NCBI RefSeq assembly: GCF_030688855.1
Contig: NZ_JAUYZK010000006.1
Coordinates: 1-64,000, forward strand
Source: Helicobacter cappadocius
GTDB lineage: Bacteria; Campylobacterota; Campylobacteria; Campylobacterales; Helicobacteraceae
Direction: 5' to 3'
DNA: 64,000 nucleotides
Below, piece by piece: positions 26,869 to 36,495 of the stretch. Every line of letters begins with the position of its first letter. Positions within the stretch are counted from its first letter, which is position 1. A model generated the notes under the pieces. The model was not told where the DNA came from and searched no databases. It saw only the letters and a list, made by a program, of their open reading frames with translations. The translations under genes were made by a program, and so were the position numbers.

Positions 26869-27870
26869 TCATTTTAAAAATCTATATTTTATCCATCTAA
26901 GCACACTATATAAATGATAAATCACTCCTAATGGAAAAAATCGTAGCGACAAAAATCGAAGTTTGAGCATTTTTGGCATTTTAAAATTTTCGATGATATT
27001 ATCAATCAAAATATAAATTTCAGATTCTATTCTACTATCGGGTATTTTTTGATTTTTGGCTATATAAATACTTAACAATAAATATCGGATATATTTTTTT
27101 AAAATAAGTACAAAAACTAAAGTTGGCATCTCCTTGTGATGAATCAAAAATTCATTCATATCTCTCATTCGCTCTAAGGGAACTGAAAAATTTATCAAAT
27201 TGCTTGAAGAATTAGGATTGCTTTGTCGATAAAAATAATAAGGCTTTGTTGTATAAGAAATTTTTTTGGCTAAACACATTGTTTGTATAAAAAAAGGATT
27301 ATCCACCCAAGATGCGCCCTTTGCCTCAACAAATCTAATATTATTTTCCATCAAAAACTCTCTTTTATACACCCCTGCCCAAATACTAGGATGATAAAAA
27401 AGCAATGAAGGAAATTCTTTTGTATCAAAAACTTCATTCGATGGGGTTATGTTTTGAGTCCATCGTGGCAAAACCATGTAACTATCTTTTTGTTTTGTTG
27501 AATCAAAATATTCATAATAAGCACATTTTACTATATCTAAATCAGCTCTTTGAGCTATTTTTATAAGATTTTCATACATTGATAAATCAATAAAATCATC
27601 AGGTTCTAAAATAGCTATATATTTTCCCAAAGCTTTATGGATTCCAATATTACAGCTATGGCCATAGCCTGAATTTTTTTTATCAACAACTTCGATTCTT
27701 GCATCCCTTCTAGCATATTCTAAAATTATAGACAGGGACTTATCAGTTGAACCATCATTGATACAAATAATCTGAATATTCTCAAGACTCTGGGAGATAA
27801 CACAATCCAAACATTCCCTCAGATAATCTTCCACATTATAAATTGGAATAATCACACTCAAATCAATCAT
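26869..27870 (-). CDS. Family 2 glycosyltransferase
   Basis: A 333-residue GT-A enzyme. The N-terminal IIPIYNVEDYL, INDGSTDKS and LEPDDFI (DXD-type metal site) are standard for GT2. The C-terminal 120 residues have a basic, partly hydrophobic tail that may attach it to the inner membrane. The ATG at 27870 overlaps the preceding gene stop as ATGA, so it is preferred over 27915. It would add one sugar to the surface polysaccharide. Donor and acceptor are unknown. Confidence 0.85.
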   Translation of the reverse strand: MIDLSVIIPIYNVEDYLRECLDCVISQSLENIQIICINDGSTDKSLSIILEYARRDARIEVVDKKNSGYGHSCNIGIHKALGKYIAILEPDDFIDLSMYENLIKIAQRADLDIVKCAYYEYFDSTKQKDSYMVLPRWTQNITPSNEVFDTKEFPSLLFYHPSIWAGVYKREFLMENNIRFVEAKGASWVDNPFFIQTMCLAKKISYTTKPYYFYRQSNPNSSSNLINFSVPLERMRDMNEFLIHHKEMPTLVFVLILKKYIRYLLLSIYIAKNQKIPDSRIESEIYILIDNIIENFKMPKMLKLRFLSLRFFPLGVIYHLYSVLRWIKYRFLK

Positions 27871-28760
27871 TTTATACCCATATGAACTATTTTTTGAACT
27901 AGATTCTTTATCCAAAATCTACGTTTAGAGCCTATAGGAAATAATATTTTTATCATAAAATTTTTGAACCCTTGTTTGAACTTAAACTTTAGGGTTTTTT
28001 GTTCCTGAAGATAGTCTTTTATCATTTTTCTGCGCTTACGCATCGCTTGTTTTTGAATAAAAAAATAAGAATCCCTTTCCCACCAAGAATTTCCATAATG
28101 ATGAACCAAAACTGATCTCTCAGTAAGATCTTCTAAAATTGGAGTTTTACCATAAGAAATAGCTGAAAAATAATCTTTGGGATAGATTTTCACCCTATTG
28201 GCAATAATAGGATCTTTAAAACCAAAAATATAACCTTTTGTTTGCGTAAAACTTCCATTGTCCAAAAAATATAAAGCTGTGATTTTTGGTCCTATAAGAA
28301 GCTCTTTACGAGCTAAATAGATTTTTCCCAAGTTTTCATAAATTTCACACATAAAATTAGAAATTGCGGAATTAGGTTTGCTCGCCATAGAATGACTCGT
28401 ATAACCTCCTTTTTCGTTTGATTCTATTCCAATAATAGCATCATATTCTTCTGAGATACTAAGCTTATCAAGCAAAATATCTAATGCTTCCTTATTTATA
28501 ATCTCTATATCTCCATCTAAATAAATCCCTCCATATTCTCTTAAAACCCACCACCTAAAATAATCACTCAAAAAAACCCCATCTTGAAGTTCAACCATCG
28601 CTTTTACATAAGGATTGATATCCAAAGGAAGATTATTTGCATTCCAATGTCTAAATTCATAGCCTTCAAGTTTTTCTTGCCAGTTTTGAAAATACTCTAA
28701 ATAAATATCCTTCTCTCCACCAAAGCCGAAAAATATTCTATGGACAACTTTTAAAGACAT
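27867..28760 (-). CDS. Glycosyltransferase with DXD sugar-binding motif (GT32-like)
   Basis: A 297-residue enzyme. [13 protein letters not shown] at the N-terminus and YGGIYLDGDIEI with its DXD motif near residue 90 match the capsular/OCH1-type (GT32) transferases. HHYGNSWW further on is a usual late motif. The ATG at 28760 is chosen because the family begins just before the HRIFFG strand and it overlaps the upstream gene by only 10 bases. Its product is a glycan link in the surface polymer. Confidence 0.82.
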   Translation of the reverse strand: MSLKVVHRIFFGFGGEKDIYLEYFQNWQEKLEGYEFRHWNANNLPLDINPYVKAMVELQDGVFLSDYFRWWVLREYGGIYLDGDIEIINKEALDILLDKLSISEEYDAIIGIESNEKGGYTSHSMASKPNSAISNFMCEIYENLGKIYLARKELLIGPKITALYFLDNGSFTQTKGYIFGFKDPIIANRVKIYPKDYFSAISYGKTPILEDLTERSVLVHHYGNSWWERDSYFFIQKQAMRKRRKMIKDYLQEQKTLKFKFKQGFKNFMIKILFPIGSKRRFWIKNLVQKIVHMGIK

Positions 28761-30055
28761 TTTGAATCCAAATTTTTTTGCTCCAATACAGCTTTCATTT
28801 TTTCTATCATCTGTGTGGCACATTTTTTCCAACTAAACTTTTTGGCTTGTTTGATCCCTTTCAAAGATAACTCCTTGGCAAAAGCAGAGTCAAAATAGAT
28901 TTTTTTAAAAGCATCTTGCAATGCCAAATCATCACTTGGGGAAATAAGCACTCCCCCATCTCCAACAACCTCAGGAATAGAGGTAGCATTAGAAGCTATC
29001 AATGGTGTCCCACAAGACATCGCCTCAAGTGCTGGTAATCCAAATCCCTCATATGTGGAAAGATATACGCTACATAAACTATGTGAATATAAATTTGCAA
29101 GATCTTTATCATCAACATAACCTGCACGAATAATTTTATTTCCATACTCCCCTAAGTCTTGAATTTTGTCTTGTAGTGTTTTGATAAACTCCTTCCAATG
29201 TGCACCACTAAGAACAAAAACAACATCATTAATTTGATATGTTTGAACAAATCTTATGAAATTTTCCACTGCAAATAACAGATTTTTTCTAGGCTCAATA
29301 GAACAAAGGCTAAAAATATATTGTTGGTCTTGTGGGATATGATATTTTTCTTTGATGAGTCGATTTTTTTTCTCATCTTTATTGGGATAAAAATTTTCAT
29401 TCGCTCCTAGATAAGTCACTGTGATCTTATTGGCATCAATACTAGAGCAGTATTTGATAAAATCTTTTCTGGTATAAACTGAGTTGGCAAAATAATAATC
29501 ATTTGGATTTATAGAATCAAATAGCTCACAAAACCAATCATTTTTTTTGAGAGTATAGTGTTTTTGACCTAGTATAGGAATCACATCATGCAATAGGGTA
29601 AATTTAATCACTTTGTCATTATTGTGGAAAAAACTAGGGATTTTCTCCATAGGAGAAAAAAATACATATTGTTCATTTTTAGATAAATTAGACTTATCGA
29701 AAATACAAAACATTCTTTTGAGTATCAATAACACTAAAGTAAAAAGCTTAGCAAAAAAGATTTCTATGATGTTTTTGGGCAAAAATCGCATACGCAACCA
29801 AAACCCATAAGAGACCCATTGCGTGAGCTTAGAATATTTGAATACATTCTTAATATCTCTAAAATTCTCATCATATTGAGAATATTTTTTTATCGCATAA
29901 AATGCCTTGACATCAGAATAAAGCAATACTTCTATATCTTTATTTCGCGACATTTCTAAAAATAAATTATAAGCACTAAAAAAAATTCCTGTTCTAGTCA
30001 TATTTTTGTTCTGGATATTTCCCAACACCCTCCCATCAAAAATAATCTTCATCAT
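28751..30055 (-). CDS. Family 4 glycosyltransferase
   Basis: A 434-residue GT-B enzyme. The C-terminal donor domain contains the conserved [31 protein letters not shown] and [15 protein letters not shown] blocks, including the EX7E-type glutamates. The N-terminal half has Rossmann strands and an Asn-rich acceptor region. The ATG at 30055 overlaps the upstream stop as ATGA. It likely extends O-antigen or another surface glycan. Confidence 0.87.
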   Translation of the reverse strand: MMKIIFDGRVLGNIQNKNMTRTGIFFSAYNLFLEMSRNKDIEVLLYSDVKAFYAIKKYSQYDENFRDIKNVFKYSKLTQWVSYGFWLRMRFLPKNIIEIFFAKLFTLVLLILKRMFCIFDKSNLSKNEQYVFFSPMEKIPSFFHNNDKVIKFTLLHDVIPILGQKHYTLKKNDWFCELFDSINPNDYYFANSVYTRKDFIKYCSSIDANKITVTYLGANENFYPNKDEKKNRLIKEKYHIPQDQQYIFSLCSIEPRKNLLFAVENFIRFVQTYQINDVVFVLSGAHWKEFIKTLQDKIQDLGEYGNKIIRAGYVDDKDLANLYSHSLCSVYLSTYEGFGLPALEAMSCGTPLIASNATSIPEVVGDGGVLISPSDDLALQDAFKKIYFDSAFAKELSLKGIKQAKKFSWKKCATQMIEKMKAVLEQKNLDSKCL

Positions 30056-31461
30056 TGGCAACTATCTCTTCTGTGAGAAATGCCTAAAAATATTCCCAAA
30101 AGAGCGAAAAATGTATAATTTGTGTTTGAGAAACTGATTATCGAATCAAAAAACATACTGATCCAAAAGCCTACTAAGAATAAAATGCCAGAAGATACTA
30201 AAAGTTTCTCATATAGATTATTTGTTCTATGTAAAAATAAAATAAAGCTTCTAAAAATCGCAAAAAAAATAGCTATGATGAGCAAAAATCCAACTATGCC
30301 CAACTCAAATAAAAACGATAAAATCATATTGTGCATATGAGTATAATACCCTGCATTAGTATATTTATCTCTAGGATAAAAATAATCCATCGAATCTGGC
30401 TTGATAATATTAGAAAGGTTTTTATTAAAAAATCTTGAATAAAAACCATTAGGAATTAAGGGGTTTTTCATAATCGCCACATAAGCACTCTTCCACAAGC
30501 TTAAGCGATTCAAAGAGTTTGATTCAAAACTAAATCTTTCATCTAGCTTGTCTCCGCTCAATTTTGAACAATTGTAATCCGAATCTTCTTTGAAGCAATT
30601 TTTATCAAATCGACCCATCTGTGCAGGAGCATAACTCCAAACAGTCCCTATATGACTAAATATTTTTTTAAAATTAAAACGTTCGCCAAAATATGTACTA
30701 CTAAAATACCCTCCTAATAGCACTAAAAACATACTTAGAGAAATAGCCACAGAAATCTTTTTGTTTATTTCATTTCTAAACAAAACCATCATTGCAAAAA
30801 CCATCACCACAACACACAAAATCAAAGCACGTGTTCCATTGGCATACATAGCAAACAAGCTCACACACAACAATAAGCAAGAGAAAATTTTGAATCTACC
30901 TTTAAGATAAATTATCATTGAAACACAAAGAGCAAAGCTAAGAAGCAAAAATAAGCTATAAGGAATAATAGAAACATCTCCAAAGCCTACAACTCGATCT
31001 GAATTTATCGTAAAATAATGATAAATCGTAGCAAAAGGTTGCGAAAGAATAGCTACACTAAAGAAGAAGGAAAATAAATAGAAGGCTTTTTGTTCTAAAT
31101 TTTTCACTAAAACATAAAAAAATAACATCAAAAAGAAAGGTAGAATCAAAAAAATTTCGATCTTATCTAATGTGCCAAATTTATCTGCAGAAAAATAAAC
31201 CGAAAGCAAAGCCATAAAAAGAACACCTATATAACTCAAAATGCCAAACCAAATGACCGAAATATCTTTTAAAAAAATTCCAAAACAAAAACGATGATGA
31301 CATAAATAAATAATCATTGCTAAAAAAACAAAAAATGCCCCGAATCGAAAAGAGACCACTCCAAGCAAGAAATAGGCAAGAGTGGCTAAAAATGAAATTG
31401 CAAAAAAATAATTTTTCTGTAATAATGAAACTGAGTTGTGAAAAAATCGCTTTAAGAACAT
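30052..31461 (-). CDS. O-antigen ligase-like membrane protein
   Basis: A 469-residue protein with about ten membrane spans and one large periplasmic loop (about residues 250-380), the layout of the WaaL/Wzy_C family that joins polymer to lipid A-core or polymerises repeat units. The loop contains GFYSRFFNKNL and a conserved HMHNMILSFLFELG segment, where the His is typical of ligases. The upstream frame extends to 31509, but that overlaps the previous gene, so 31461 is used. The start is uncertain. Confidence 0.7.
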   Translation of the reverse strand: MFLKRFFHNSVSLLQKNYFFAISFLATLAYFLLGVVSFRFGAFFVFLAMIIYLCHHRFCFGIFLKDISVIWFGILSYIGVLFMALLSVYFSADKFGTLDKIEIFLILPFFLMLFFYVLVKNLEQKAFYLFSFFFSVAILSQPFATIYHYFTINSDRVVGFGDVSIIPYSLFLLLSFALCVSMIIYLKGRFKIFSCLLLCVSLFAMYANGTRALILCVVVMVFAMMVLFRNEINKKISVAISLSMFLVLLGGYFSSTYFGERFNFKKIFSHIGTVWSYAPAQMGRFDKNCFKEDSDYNCSKLSGDKLDERFSFESNSLNRLSLWKSAYVAIMKNPLIPNGFYSRFFNKNLSNIIKPDSMDYFYPRDKYTNAGYYTHMHNMILSFLFELGIVGFLLIIAIFFAIFRSFILFLHRTNNLYEKLLVSSGILFLVGFWISMFFDSIISFSNTNYTFFALLGIFLGISHRRDSCQ

Positions 31462-31462
31462 A

Positions 31463-32227
31463 TCATCGGCCAAAATAAGAAAATCGCTTCTTAACCCCAT
31501 AATAGGCATAATTAACGAAATAATACAGACTTTTGAAAAAATCGATTTTTTCTATTTGGCGATAAACCTGCCATTGACGTTTGCAAGATTTTAATTTATC
31601 ATAGGTATCGCTACCCTTTCGAATGCGAACAGAAGCTAGAAAAATTATATTAGCAATGGGGGGGGGGGTGAAGGATTTGTGTTTTTTGAGAATTTTTAAC
31701 CAAATTTCATAATCATGTCGTATGCTTCCACTATGTATTTTGCCTAGAATATGGCTGTCATAAATAGCTGTTGAATTTCCTATATCACAAGTTTTGAGCG
31801 TATCTACATAATCAACAGCATTTCTTGGCATAAAAGATCCGAGTTTATTGTTTTGCTCATCAATTACAAGATAAGGGGTGTGTGAAAATACAATATTTTT
31901 GGAGAGCATAAATTCTATTTGAATCTTAAGTTTATCTCTATGCCACACATCATCTGAATCCAAAAAAGCAATAAACCTCCCTTTTGCCTTTTCTAAAGCA
32001 ATGTTTCTGGCCTTAGAAACGCCAACATTTTCTTGAAGCAAAACACAAAAAACTCTACTATCTTTTTTGACAAACTCTTGAATAATATCTGCACTTCCAT
32101 CATTTGAAGCATCATCTACAATCAAACATTCAAAATCTTCAAAACTTTGAGAAATTACCGAATCGATCGCGTAACCTATAAAATCAGAGGTATTATAACT
32201 AGGAATAATAACCGAAACTAATGGCAT
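31463..32227 (-). CDS. Family 2 glycosyltransferase with phase-variable C tract
   Basis: A 254-residue GT-A enzyme. VSVIIPSYNTSDFIGYAID, VDDASNDGS and FLDSDDVWHRDK mark the donor site and the DXD metal site. Residues near 187 (Thr-Pro-Pro-Pro) are coded by 11 consecutive C bases, and the gene is in frame only at that length. It is the first gene after the promoter at 32286, so slippage could change surface glycan structure and expression of the genes below. Confidence 0.88.
   Translation of the reverse strand: MPLVSVIIPSYNTSDFIGYAIDSVISQSFEDFECLIVDDASNDGSADIIQEFVKKDSRVFCVLLQENVGVSKARNIALEKAKGRFIAFLDSDDVWHRDKLKIQIEFMLSKNIVFSHTPYLVIDEQNNKLGSFMPRNAVDYVDTLKTCDIGNSTAIYDSHILGKIHSGSIRHDYEIWLKILKKHKSFTPPPIANIIFLASVRIRKGSDTYDKLKSCKRQWQVYRQIEKIDFFKSLYYFVNYAYYGVKKRFSYFGR
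31658..31668 (+). repeat. G11 tract (C11 in the coding strand)
   Basis: Eleven consecutive G bases on the plus strand read as C11 inside the glycosyltransferase gene. The codons ACC CCC CCC CCC use the tract, so the current length gives the ON frame and a gain or loss of one base would give OFF. Confidence 0.95.
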
Positions 32228-32285
32228 TAAATGACCTTTTGAAATTTTTGTGTTAGATATTGTTATTTGTCATTACTATGTAGTT

Positions 32286-32291
32286 ATTATA
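32286..32291 (-). promoter_or_regulatory. -10 box (TATAAT) for the polysaccharide cluster
   Basis: TATAAT on the minus strand lies about 60 bases before the ATG at 32227, just after the glf stop. It can start transcription of the glycosyltransferase genes separately from the glf unit. Confidence 0.45.
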
Positions 32292-32293
32292 CC

Positions 32294-33397
32294 CTATTTT
32301 CTTTTCAAGATAACCTCAAACAAATCCAGAGCCTTCAACACGGCTTGATCTATATCATAATATTGATATTCTCCAAGCCTACCAACAAAATAAACATCTT
32401 TTAATTGCTTAGCTTTTTTTAAATATCTCTCATATAATTTTCTATTTTTATCATTGGGAACTGGATAAAATCTCTCCATACCTCTTTGGTAATTTCTGGG
32501 ATATTCAAACCCAACGATCGTTTGCGGATTCTTTTGATCTAAAAAATATTTATATTCAATGATTCTAGTAAAATCATAATTATTAGGATAATTTACAACG
32601 GAATTGGTTTGGAAGTATTCTTTTGCGAATTTTCTGATATCAAATTCCAAACTCCTATAAGGTAATTCTCCATAACAATAATCAAAATACTCATCAATGC
32701 CCCCACTATAAAACACTCTGTCATATCCAATATCAGACATATTTTTAAAATCCTGATTCAAGAGTAATTTAATCAAAGGATTATCAATCATTTTTTCACA
32801 CATCTTGGTATATCCATCTATGGGAATACCTTGAAATATATCTTTAAAATATCTGTTATCTTTTCCTATACATACAGGAACCCTACTCATCACAGATGCG
32901 TCAAGTTCCTCTGGTTGACACTGCCATTGTTTCAATGTGTAGTGATAAAAAACATTTTGATAGATAAAATCACTCAAAAATTTTAACTCTCTAACCTTAG
33001 AGAGTTCTAAAATAGATACCTTACTCTCATAAGGATAGAGTTTAAGAAGCTGTCTTTCTAGTTTTTTATACAAACTTTTAGGGAATAAGATAGCTAATGA
33101 GTTTAAATTAAAAGGAATCGGAGCAAAATGACCATTTATAAAAGCTTTTACTTCATGCATATAAGGATAAAATCTAGAAAATGAATTTAGATATTCCCAT
33201 ACCCTATAAGAGTTTGTATGGAAAATATGTGCTCCATATTTATGCACCAAAATCCCTTCACTTTCGTAATCATACAGATTTCCACCAATATGATCTCTCC
33301 TGTCAATAATCAACACTTCTTCATTGAGTTGATTAGCCAATCGCTCTGCTAAAACCAGACCTGATATTCCTGCACCAACAACAAGATTTCTCATCAT
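32294..33397 (-). CDS. glf: UDP-galactopyranose mutase
   Basis: A 367-residue flavoenzyme that converts UDP-galactopyranose to UDP-galactofuranose. The FAD-binding VVGAGISGLVLAERL with GAGISG at 8-13, the RDHIGGNLYDY element and HKYGAHIFHTN are family hallmarks, as is FVGRLGEYQYYDIDQ near the C-terminus. Its presence next to the glycosyltransferases implies that the surface polymer contains galactofuranose. It starts within the upstream stop (TAATG). Confidence 0.93.
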   Translation of the reverse strand: MMRNLVVGAGISGLVLAERLANQLNEEVLIIDRRDHIGGNLYDYESEGILVHKYGAHIFHTNSYRVWEYLNSFSRFYPYMHEVKAFINGHFAPIPFNLNSLAILFPKSLYKKLERQLLKLYPYESKVSILELSKVRELKFLSDFIYQNVFYHYTLKQWQCQPEELDASVMSRVPVCIGKDNRYFKDIFQGIPIDGYTKMCEKMIDNPLIKLLLNQDFKNMSDIGYDRVFYSGGIDEYFDYCYGELPYRSLEFDIRKFAKEYFQTNSVVNYPNNYDFTRIIEYKYFLDQKNPQTIVGFEYPRNYQRGMERFYPVPNDKNRKLYERYLKKAKQLKDVYFVGRLGEYQYYDIDQAVLKALDLFEVILKRK

Positions 33398-34701
33398 TAT
33401 CCTAAAATCATCGCACCAACAACACCAAATATCATTAAAGGGATATTATAAGCAATAAAAGTTGGCACACAAGTATCCCAAATATGATTATGCTGACCAT
33501 CAACATTCAAACCTGAAGTAGGTCCCATGGTGCTAGATGAAGCCGGAGAACCTGCATCCCCCAATGCTCCTGCGATACCCAAAAGTAATATCGTAGCACT
33601 CATCCCAAACCCCAACTCCACACACAAGGGACAATAAAAGGCTGCGATAACAGGAATAGTCCCAAATGAAGTCCCAATGCCCAAAGTTACCAAAAGCCCT
33701 ATAACTAGCATCAAAACAGCTCCTCCAAGCTTTCCTCCAACCATATTTGCCGTAGCACTCACAAGATCGCCTATCGCCCCACTCTCTTTGAGAACTTCTC
33801 CAAAACCAGCGGCGATAAGCATTACAAAAGCGATGAAAGCCATCATCTTCATCCCTTCATCAATCACCATATCCATTTCATTCCATTTAATAACCTTCCC
33901 CACAAGCATCACGATAAGCCCAACAAATGCACCGAGCGGAAGAGAACCTGTATATATCTGCACTCCAAAGGCAATGATAGCCCCCACCATCGTAAAATAA
34001 TCCGAAATTCCCAAATGGGCATTTTGCAGTTTAACTTCTTCTTTAGCAAAAATCTCTTCTCTATATTCTCTGGGCTTTCTATACAAAATGAGTATCGCGA
34101 CCACAAGCCCTACCAACATGCTCAATCCACCTATCCACATCACACTAGCAATATCTGAAAGAGAGACTTGCATACCATTTTGAATCATTTGATCTCGTAA
34201 AATAGTATGAAAAATAAGTCCAAATCCTACTGGTATGCAAATATAAGGTGCTTCAAGTCCAAAAGTAAGAGCACAAGCTATAGCTCTTCTGTCAATTTTG
34301 AGTTTATTCATTATTCCTATCAAAGGAGGAATTAAAATGGGTATAAAAGCAATATGGACAGGAATAAGATTTTGAGAGAAACAAGCAATAAAAGCAATAA
34401 AAAAACACAAAAACAAAGCTCTTCCGTTGATAAGTTTGGTCATTTTAAAAATCAAAACTTTTGTGAGATTTCCTCGTGCTATCGCTACAGCTAGAGCACC
34501 TAGCAGAATATAGCTCAATGCGGTCTCAAGATTTCCCTTCATTCCAGCTATCATAATATCAATAGTCTCAATCACTCCCATACCTGATACAAGTCCAGCA
34601 ACTATGGAAGCACTAATAATAGAGAGCAAAACATTCATACGAAATAAGCACAAAATACTCATCACAAATACAGCGACTACGACCGGATTAAATAAAATCA
34701 A
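33397..34701 (-). CDS. Na+/H+ antiporter-like transporter (NhaC/Dcu-like fold)
   Basis: A 434-residue membrane protein with about 12 spans. It resembles the conserved Helicobacter integral membrane protein annotated as Na+/H+ antiporter family. Conserved Gly-rich re-entrant segments are visible (GLEAPYICIPVGFGLIFH and ALGDAGSPASSSTMGPTSGLNVDGQHNH). The start is TTG after GGAAGGG. The gene lies directly after the carbamoylputrescine amidase, the order I remember from H. pylori, which hints at a carboxylate or amine substrate rather than only Na+. Confidence 0.75.
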   Translation of the reverse strand: MILFNPVVVAVFVMSILCLFRMNVLLSIISASIVAGLVSGMGVIETIDIMIAGMKGNLETALSYILLGALAVAIARGNLTKVLIFKMTKLINGRALFLCFFIAFIACFSQNLIPVHIAFIPILIPPLIGIMNKLKIDRRAIACALTFGLEAPYICIPVGFGLIFHTILRDQMIQNGMQVSLSDIASVMWIGGLSMLVGLVVAILILYRKPREYREEIFAKEEVKLQNAHLGISDYFTMVGAIIAFGVQIYTGSLPLGAFVGLIVMLVGKVIKWNEMDMVIDEGMKMMAFIAFVMLIAAGFGEVLKESGAIGDLVSATANMVGGKLGGAVLMLVIGLLVTLGIGTSFGTIPVIAAFYCPLCVELGFGMSATILLLGIAGALGDAGSPASSSTMGPTSGLNVDGQHNHIWDTCVPTFIAYNIPLMIFGVVGAMILG

Positions 34702-34713
34702 ATATCCCTTCCT

Positions 34714-35595
34714 CTAATCACAAAATCTTTTTAAAATATCTGCATACGCATCAATACGTCTATCTCGCAAAAAAGGCCATATCCGACGAACTTCTTCGCA
34801 TCTATCCATATCAATTTCAACACTTAAGATTTCATCATTTTCAACGCTTCCAAGAGCAAGTAACTCCCCTTGAGCCCCAAATGCAAAACTAGAACCCCAA
34901 AACCTAATTCCAGCTAGAGTTCCGCTAGAATCCTTTTCAAATCCAGTCCGATTTACAGATACTACCGGCAGAGAATTCGCAACGCTATGACCTCTTTGTA
35001 CTGCAATCCAAGCATCTCTTTGACGTTCTTTTTCTCTTTCATCATCTCCATCAAACCAACCAATAGCAGTGGGATAAATCAATATCTCTGCTCCTTTGAG
35101 TGCCATAATCCTAGCAGCTTCAGGATACCACTGATCCCAACATATTAGCACCCCAAGTCTTCCAACACTTGTATTGATAGGTTCAAAGCCCAAATCTCCG
35201 GGCGTAAAATAAAACTTTTCATAAAAACCTGGATCGTCAGGAATGTGCATTTTTCGGTATTTTCCTGCTATGCTGCCATCTTTTTCAAACACAACTGCTG
35301 TGTTGTGATACAATCCACTACTACGTTTTTCAAAGAGCGAAGTCACTAAGACAACTCCACATTCTCTAGCAATCTTTGCAAAAAATTCCATATCATCGAC
35401 ATAGTCACGAGCATAATCGAACAAACCAACATCTTCAGTTTGACAAAAATACTCCCTAGAGTGCAATTCTTGTAATAAAATAAGTTGAGAACCTTGTGCA
35501 GAAGCGTCCTCTATCATTTTTCGAGTGTGCTCAATAGTAGCAATTCTATTGCCTTTAAAGCTATGCTGCAAAGCAGCGATTTTTAATTTTCTCAT
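34714..35595 (-). CDS. aguB: N-carbamoylputrescine amidase (nitrilase superfamily)
   Basis: A 293-residue C-N hydrolase. The catalytic set is Glu43 in LLQELHSR, Lys115 in YRKMHIP and Cys152 in LICWDQWYPEA. The FYEKFYFTPGD segment and the overall length match AguB, which yields putrescine, CO2 and ammonia. No agmatine deiminase gene is next to it. It is preceded without a gap by the acidic microprotein gene. Confidence 0.88.
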   Translation of the reverse strand: MRKLKIAALQHSFKGNRIATIEHTRKMIEDASAQGSQLILLQELHSREYFCQTEDVGLFDYARDYVDDMEFFAKIARECGVVLVTSLFEKRSSGLYHNTAVVFEKDGSIAGKYRKMHIPDDPGFYEKFYFTPGDLGFEPINTSVGRLGVLICWDQWYPEAARIMALKGAEILIYPTAIGWFDGDDEREKERQRDAWIAVQRGHSVANSLPVVSVNRTGFEKDSSGTLAGIRFWGSSFAFGAQGELLALGSVENDEILSVEIDMDRCEEVRRIWPFLRDRRIDAYADILKRFCD

Positions 35596-35760
35596 TTATT
35601 CTTCTTCATATTCTTCATCTGCATTTTGATAGTCATCATCATCATACCCATTATAAGAGGGAACTTCATCTTCATCATCACAATCTTGATATTCATCATC
35701 AAAGCCTTCATCTTCTATTTCATCATCTTCATACATTTTATAGGTATATGTCTCTAACAT
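35596..35760 (-). CDS. 54-residue extremely acidic protein
   Basis: The minus strand from 35760 encodes 54 residues, 27 of them Asp or Glu, with eight Tyr, one Cys, and no hydrophobic core. The C-terminus is a run of Glu and Tyr. Its ATG overlaps the stop of the E1-like gene (TAATG) and its stop directly abuts the aguB start, so it is made as part of this operon. It is probably disordered or metal-binding. No function is known to me. As I recall the H. pylori region has a small unnamed gene in the same place. Confidence 0.65.
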   Translation of the reverse strand: MLETYTYKMYEDDEIEDEGFDDEYQDCDDEDEVPSYNGYDDDDYQNADEEYEEE

Positions 35761-36434
35761 TACTTTCTCCTACTCAAAATATCTCTAATCACTTCACTGC
35801 CTATTTGCAAACCAAAACTTCCTGTCACTGCACTAAAACTACCTAAAGGCTTACATCTAGGATTTTCAGGACTAAATATTACCTTAAAATCTCCAGAAAA
35901 ATTCTCTTTTTTTAGTAAATCTCTAAATTTTCTAGCAAATTTATCCCCATAGCTTTTCCAAACACTATCTACTTTTATCTCTAAAGGATTGAGTTTTTTT
36001 GCACTGCCCGTAGAGCTAATATAAGTTCCATATGGCATTTTTGAACATTTCTTTGCTAATAGTACCTTTGCAGGAATATCATCAATCGCATCAATAACAT
36101 AATCATATTCTCTCACATCAAAATCATCTAAAAAATCCATATCTACAAGTTTTTTAATAGGAGTGATTCCTGGATAAATTTCAGCTAAAACTTCAACCTT
36201 ATCTTCTCCAACCTTATGTGATCCAATCTGCCTATTTTGATTTGTAATATCAAAAGAATCTTTATCTACAATAGAAATATGACCTATCCCTGTGCGATAA
36301 AGACAATCTAATGCAAATCCACCCACGCCCCCTATACCAAAAATAATCACTCTCTTATCTGTAAAAAGTTCAAAATCTTCTCCAAACAAAAACCTTGTTC
36401 GTGTAAATCTATCTTCCATTGTCTTTTCCATCAT
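35760..36434 (-). CDS. tcdA: E1-like ThiF-family enzyme, probably tRNA t6A dehydratase
   Basis: A 224-residue ATP-dependent adenylating enzyme. It starts with the GxGxxG nucleotide site IFGIGGVGGFALDCL, followed by DKDSFDITNQNRQIGSH and YVIDAIDDIPAKVLLAK, the TcdA/CsdL pattern. TcdA cyclises t6A in tRNA. The C-terminal CxxC zinc pair is absent. Starts at 36434 or 36419 are possible. The following acidic protein could be an unrelated passenger or a partner. Plain MoeB/ThiF function is less likely at this length. Confidence 0.78.
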   Translation of the reverse strand: MMEKTMEDRFTRTRFLFGEDFELFTDKRVIIFGIGGVGGFALDCLYRTGIGHISIVDKDSFDITNQNRQIGSHKVGEDKVEVLAEIYPGITPIKKLVDMDFLDDFDVREYDYVIDAIDDIPAKVLLAKKCSKMPYGTYISSTGSAKKLNPLEIKVDSVWKSYGDKFARKFRDLLKKENFSGDFKVIFSPENPRCKPLGSFSAVTGSFGLQIGSEVIRDILSRRK

Positions 36435-36495
36435 TTTTTTTCATTATTCTATCATAAGCTATGTTCTTAAGATACCATTAATCAAGGATTTATTT

